Source: Melieria omissa
Lineage: Eukaryota; Arthropoda; Insecta; Diptera; Ulidiidae
Assembly (NCBI GenBank): GCA_963971225.1
Contig: OZ020268.1
Coordinates: forward strand, 51,572,404 to 51,636,403
Direction of reading: 5' to 3'
Length of the DNA: 64,000 bases
This document shows, one piece after another, positions 60,001-64,000 of the stretch. Both the position numbers and the translations under genes were made by a program. How positions within the stretch are numbered: position 1 is the first letter of the stretch; each line of letters opens with the position of its first letter. The notes under the pieces are model-generated. The model was not told the origin of the DNA, did not search any database, and saw only the letters and a program-made list of their open reading frames with translations.

Positions 60001-62652
60001 GCATCATTTCGCTCACTCGTTAAACCAGTTGGAGCTATTAACAAAACTTAGTAGACGGCGTATTCTCTTATCAGCTAGATCTTCTAGACTTCCGAAGAAG
60101 AAGTTGCCTAAGTAGGTCAGCCTTCTTCTGGATAAAGCAAGACAGTAACATAGGAAGTGAGGAATATTTTCTTCCTCCTCCTCGTCCAAACAACTGCGAC
60201 AGAAGTCGTTCGAAAACAGCCCCATCCTTTTTGCATGGGTGCCGATTAGGCAGTGAACCATAAGGACACCGATCATGGTTCTGATCTGGGCTCTGTTTAA
60301 TGAGAAGAGTTCTTTAGAACGTCGAAGATTTAATGTTGGCCAAAGTTGGCGCGCAAGGAGGCTTGTGTTGCCTGCAACCCATCTTAAAGTCGTATCGTGT
60401 ATAGAGCTCGCATGAGTACGAACCTTACATGATAAAAGAGGGACACCGAGCGTGGTCAACTCTTGGCTCAACTGCTCAGTAGTGCCCTGTCTCGCGAGCT
60501 CGTCCGATCTACAGTTCCCTGGAATATCCCTATGACCTGGAACCCAGCATAGGCAAATATGCAGCTGCTTGGCAGTCTCGTTGAGAGATTTGCTGCAGCT
60601 GAGAACAGTCTTTGATGTTATCTTGACCGCATCCAGAGCTCTAAGAGCTGATTGGCTATCCGATAATATAAGCATACCAGTAGCCGATATACTGTTTACC
60701 CTGAGCCAATCGGAGGCTGCACAGATTGCTGTGACCTCAGCTTGGAAGACACTACAGTAATCTGGCAGCCGGAGCTTTAAATTAAGGTTTAATCCTTCTG
60801 AGTAGATACCACATCCCACCTGACCAAGCAGTTTCGATCCATCCGTATAAATATGGACATTACCGCTGGCAGGGAGCGCACCCAGCTCCCATTCGGCTCT
60901 AGATGGGATAACAACCTGATAGTCCTTATTAACCCATTTTCGGCCGCTACCAGAAATAGCCAATATTTTTGTAATTCCTTTTAAGGACTTACATTTAGGA
61001 CCTTAATCAAGAATATTTTTGGATTTTTTTTGTGTTTTTTTTTTACAAAATTTTTTTTATAAATTAATAAAAATTCAATTTTAAATAAAAACAAATATAT
61101 ATGTACATAGTTTAAGTCAAATAATAATCAAGCATGAAAACAAACAATTGTTGGCTTACATATGTACATACATGACGACTTCTGGTCAATGGTCGATTTT
61201 TCGACCACTGAAAAGTACGCGGTGCTGAGAGGTAAAAATATTTTCATAATCTTATGAATATCAATTGATTATGGTAATTTGGTCTTTAGGCTTCGTAAAT
61301 AATCAATAATAAAGCAATAATTTAAAAAGGTTATATATTTTTCAGAATATTCAAAATATGACTACAAAAATGCTTTTTTTCGTGCCTTCGCCAACATCTC
61401 TAAAATTATCTTTTAAAAAAAATTTATTATTTCGAGGGGTTACCAAAAGACCAAAGTTATTTTATGCATCAAAAGTTCAAAGATATAATGTCTAAGTGCA
61501 GAGCTACTCTCCTTCAAAGTGACTGGTCGAAAAATCGACCAGCGGCCGAAAATGGGTTAAAGGACACAAAAAACAAAGGTTTAAAAAGTAATTCTTAAAT
61601 ATTTGTAAAATGCCTTTTAATTTGTATGTATTTATATAGTCGAGCCAAATATTTCGGGGGGTTTCAACCCCCCCCCCCCCCTCCCTGGATCCGCCACTGC
61701 TGAAGACGAATATTTGTTCGGACACTAATTTTTACCAAAGAAACTAACGCCACGTTTCGTTAGTAAACGCTGCACAAAATCGATTAGCTTTAGGTTATTT
61801 TAGACCTCAAGTTCGCGTTTGTTGCCTAGTAAGCAAAGCACACAAAAATAGCAAAACGATTGATATAAATTTTTGTATTAAAACACAATAATACAAATTT
61901 GATAAGGAGCCAATTTATATCGTTTCTTGGAACTATTTACTGCCTTTTCTTTCTCAAAACCTTATTCCCACAAACAAACAAAAATCTCTCTCGATTTTTA
62001 GCAGCGTACTCTCTCTTTCAAGAGGCTGCTGGAGCATGAGAGAACATTATAAGCTTATTTTACCACAAGCAGTAAATATTTGTGCTTATAAACATTGGCC
62101 CAATAGCGGCAAAAATTCTTGGAACTGCACACCGCGGCTCACACTCCCACATACATTTGTATATAATTCACAAGTTATCATATGTGATGGGTTCTCCCCT
62201 GTAAATTGTGGAATTCGAAAAAATCCCAAGCAAACACTTACCATGCTTGCATTTGTGTTCCAGGAAGGCCAAATAGAGCGCCAACACGCGTTCGTGTATT
62301 ACCGGATAGGCCGAGGCTATCTGTTGCTCAATGATAGGGTAACGTTCCCTTGGTTGGCTCATAACACGGCACGTTCTTATAGGAAACTACACACCAATTA
62401 TTAGAATCAACAAAATAAAATTATAAAAAAAATAATTAAATATATACTGAGGCCTATAAATGCACCGATATGGATTACCTCGACCGGAAATGCAGCCGAC
62501 TTCTGCATGAATCGTTCGATATTGACGCAAGCGGGGTCGCGCTTTGGCAGCGTTTCGCATTGCTGCAGCAATTTTTTGCCAAAATCGGTCAACTTGAATG
62601 CTGCATTGGCTTTGGGCCAAATCTGATCAAATTCGGGACCGAATTTCGACAT
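57091..62652 (-). CDS. DUF4804 / MavL-like protein (putative ADP-ribose-binding macrodomain relative)
   Basis: Six minus-strand exons: 62652-62479, 62386-62242, 58570-58356, 58198-57482, 57421-57341, 57261-57091. They total 1503 nt, 500 aa, with every phase consistent. Exon 4 carries the family core: IGLIGSRFHAEDMMEWQDI (217-235), NTKHNGYG (242-249), FDTLLLEAEARGAAAL (314-329), YVHVVGIGLGVW (333-344) and VSVVHFSWF (372-380). Exon 5 adds SYAWDSNALPGNEFW and exon 6 SSSDPAAASSTLITELHN and a short C-terminus. I recognise this as the DUF4804 family, also called MavL-like after a Legionella effector whose domain is a macrodomain-type ADP-ribosyl-arginine hydrolase; whether the fly protein has that activity is inference. 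No signal peptide, so probably cytosolic. The ATG at 62652 is the first in frame. Intron 3 (58571-62241) is long and full of mobile DNA. Confidence 0.88.
58682..58870. repeat. (TAAAA)n microsatellite
   Basis: Long run of TAAAA units, perfect over about 58700-58765, decaying to TTAAA and TAATA variants. It lies immediately left of the solo LTR. Confidence 0.9.
58905..59426 (+). mobile_element. Solo LTR, 522 bp
   Basis: Begins TGTAGTGGTACC and ends TTACCCCTACA (TG..CA), with short inverted ends TGTAG/CTACA. It is flanked by 4-bp ATAT duplications (58901-58904, 59427-59430), although the flank is AT-rich so the duplication alone is weak. Internally there is a TATA box (CTATATAACAG, about 59238) and AATAAA (about 59283) in the expected order, giving a plus orientation. 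No internal retrovirus-like region remains; it arose by LTR-LTR recombination. A 4-bp duplication fits Gypsy-type elements. Confidence 0.78.
59912..60932 (-). mobile_element. LINE 3' portion with RNase H domain and (CCTA)n tail
   Basis: A minus-strand frame at 60963-60013 is open for about 300 codons. RNase H motifs: VHIYTDGSKL (first Asp), FQAEVTAICAASDWL (Glu), ILSDSQSALRAL (Asp), CWVPGHRDIPGN then DELA (His/Asp). The zinc-knuckle end is FCRSCLDEEEEENIPHFLCY. The 3' UTR ends in a TAGG repeat (59915-59934 on the plus strand). This organisation is typical of I/LOA/R1-group LINEs. It is 5'-truncated: upstream it meets the TTAA element at 60933, and no reverse transcriptase is present. Confidence 0.88.
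60933..61556. mobile_element. TTAA-flanked MITE (piggyBac-like), 624 bp
   Basis: Ends CCCATTTTCGGCCGCT and the exact inverse, flanked by TTAA (60929-60932 and 61557-61560). Near the right end is the palindrome CTGGTCGAAAAATCGACCAG, and a related TGGTCGATTTTTCGACCA lies at about 61189. The first bases CCCATT are shared with the piggyBac-like element at 32498. It abuts the 5' end of the LINE fragment. Confidence 0.85.
61635..61700 (-). mobile_element. End of a G-run hAT-like element (single end)
   Basis: On the minus strand CAGTGGCGGATCCAGGG, then a long G run, TTGAAACCCCCCGAAAT. The same plan (CAGGGGCGTAGC, G run, C run, GAAAT) is seen in the element at 30620-30865. The other end and the duplication were not identified. 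Confidence 0.45.
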
Positions 62653-64000
62653 TTTGTTGTCTGGACTTTTAGTGATTTGGCGAATATTCAACAATGAAAA
62701 ACACATAAACGCACTCGATGCGTTATTGCAAGTTTGTTTGTGTTTTATCTGCACGCTGCAGCTGTGAATATTTTTTTATATTTGTGCTTCACGAGCGCCT
62801 AAGAAAGTGTTTGAAGTTATACTGCGTTTCGCTTTGACCGTCCACTGCAATTTATAGCAACAAATGAGTACCTGACGGGTTGCCGGCTCGTTCGCTCACT
62901 GAACTCGCCGTGAAGCACTTGGGCCACATCTTTGTTTACAAAATGTTCGCACTTACTCACTTATCGTTGGGCATACTGTGAGGGTCGCTAGGAAATGGTG
63001 TCACTGATGTTTGGTAAAATGTATTTTGTAATTGTTTGTAAGCGAAAATTTATTTAAAAATTGTATAAATTTTCTCCACTTTTAAGAATTACCCATGAAA
63101 ATTTCATTTAAAAATCACTTGTCTACTATATGCCTTGCCAATTATATTCCTTGTCAACTATAGGTCCTATGGTCCCCACGCCTTTCCCTACTACTTTCTT
63201 TCTTTCTCTCTATAGACCCACCTCGCTTTTCTCTATCGCTCTTTTCTTCACAAGTCTTAAGCACAATGACCTATCTAGCCTGAGTACTTGAGAAATTGGA
63301 CCCTCTAGGGTTCACTTTCTCGGCTCCCCTCATATCCATAAATACATCCATAGGTCCCATACAATTTCCTACAGGGCGCAACATCGCCAAACTCCAGTTG
63401 TATGCGATGAAACATATACCTCGTAAACCAGTTGATGATGAAATAAGCTTTCAATTTTGTAAATACCAGAATGTACACATAAACATCTACTTGACGCTCA
63501 AAGCTTTCGGAGAGCTTTTTATTCTATTCTATATTCTATTGGCAGTGGGCCATAAAGATAACGTTGAGCAAATCATTTAAACGAATAAAAACCCGTTTCA
63601 ACAGAATTGTACAATAAAAATTATTGATTGTTGTATGGGAATTCCTAATAATGGATTCTCGATACACATAACTCTCTTATTTACGATACAACGAAACCTC
63701 CTTTTCATGGGTTTGGACCAAAAAATGTATGAGCCAAAAAATAAGAGCCTGGAATGACAATAAATGACTTTGCTTTAAGTTCAAAGTGTCAAAAATTCAA
63801 AAAATTGCTTCACAACAGCTTCGAAGTGGTTCTTAGAGGGTTCAAATTTATAGCAGACCCATATTAATTTTCTCTTTCATTTCTTTGGAACACACTTACT
63901 TATATTATATCTTCAACCCTTAGCTCTTTTGCCATGATTTAGACACAATTTAGTCTGGTATAAGTACTCTAAGTAATAGGTTTCGATACAACGGTACCTC
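62653..64000. other. Upstream region of the DUF4804 gene and window end
   Basis: The promoter of the DUF4804 gene should lie just right of 62652; no clear TATA box is seen. The rest is non-coding. Short similar phrases TTACGATACAACGAAACCTCC (63682) and TTCGATACAACGGTACCTC (63982) suggest the edge of a DNA transposon that continues beyond the window. Confidence 0.4.

Overview
The window is nuclear DNA from a higher dipteran. I lean towards a true fruit fly (Tephritidae-like), an inference from gene style and repeat families, not a proof. The reasons are short 60-70 bp introns inside GC-richer coding exons, very AT-rich non-coding DNA, a recognisable fly TAL1/SCL-type bHLH gene (HLH3B-like), an ecdysteroid-kinase-like gene, a ZAD zinc-finger gene, and dense piggyBac-, hAT-, mariner- and pogo-like debris. 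There is no prokaryotic gene organisation and no CRISPR array.

Six protein-coding genes could be assembled, with splice phases that agree throughout: (1) 1100-2983, minus, EcKinase/CHK-like kinase, 5 exons, 472 aa; (2) 5030-8120, plus, ZAD plus about 13 C2H2 fingers, 6 exons, 819 aa; (3) 11911-13233, minus, intronless membrane-anchored DUF7064-like protein, 440 aa; (4) 18816-23485, plus, HLH3B/TAL1-like bHLH factor, 2 exons, 415 aa; (5) 27521-47185, minus, an unrecognised single-pass membrane protein, 3 exons over 19.7 kb, with an in-frame UAA followed by 115 open codons; (6) 57091-62652, minus, DUF4804/MavL-like protein, 6 exons, 500 aa.

Layout: 1-8.1 kb is compact and genic. 8.1-18.8 kb holds gene 3 in otherwise non-coding DNA with degenerate tandem arrays. 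The intron of gene 4 (19.2-22.6 kb) carries a 33-38 bp tandem array and a 5'-truncated LINE with target duplications. The two large introns of gene 5 (28.1-36.8 kb and 37.0-46.7 kb) hold nested DNA transposons, two copies of one hAT MITE, a mariner relic and several unrelated satellites. 47-57 kb is non-coding: an AT-rich tract, two degenerate satellites, a deleted mariner, a TATA-type promoter candidate for gene 5, a SINE and a 5-bp satellite. The long third intron of gene 6 holds a solo LTR, a LINE 3' end and a TTAA-flanked MITE.

The genes do not form one obvious pathway. The most interesting item is gene 5: its stop codon has the context UAA CAA UUA, the CAR-YYA type of leaky-stop signal known from plant-virus readthrough, and the open extension is 115 codons with a conserved-looking basic and tyrosine-containing tail. 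An alternative acceptor 7 bases past the stop is also phase-compatible, so bypass by splicing must be tested as well.
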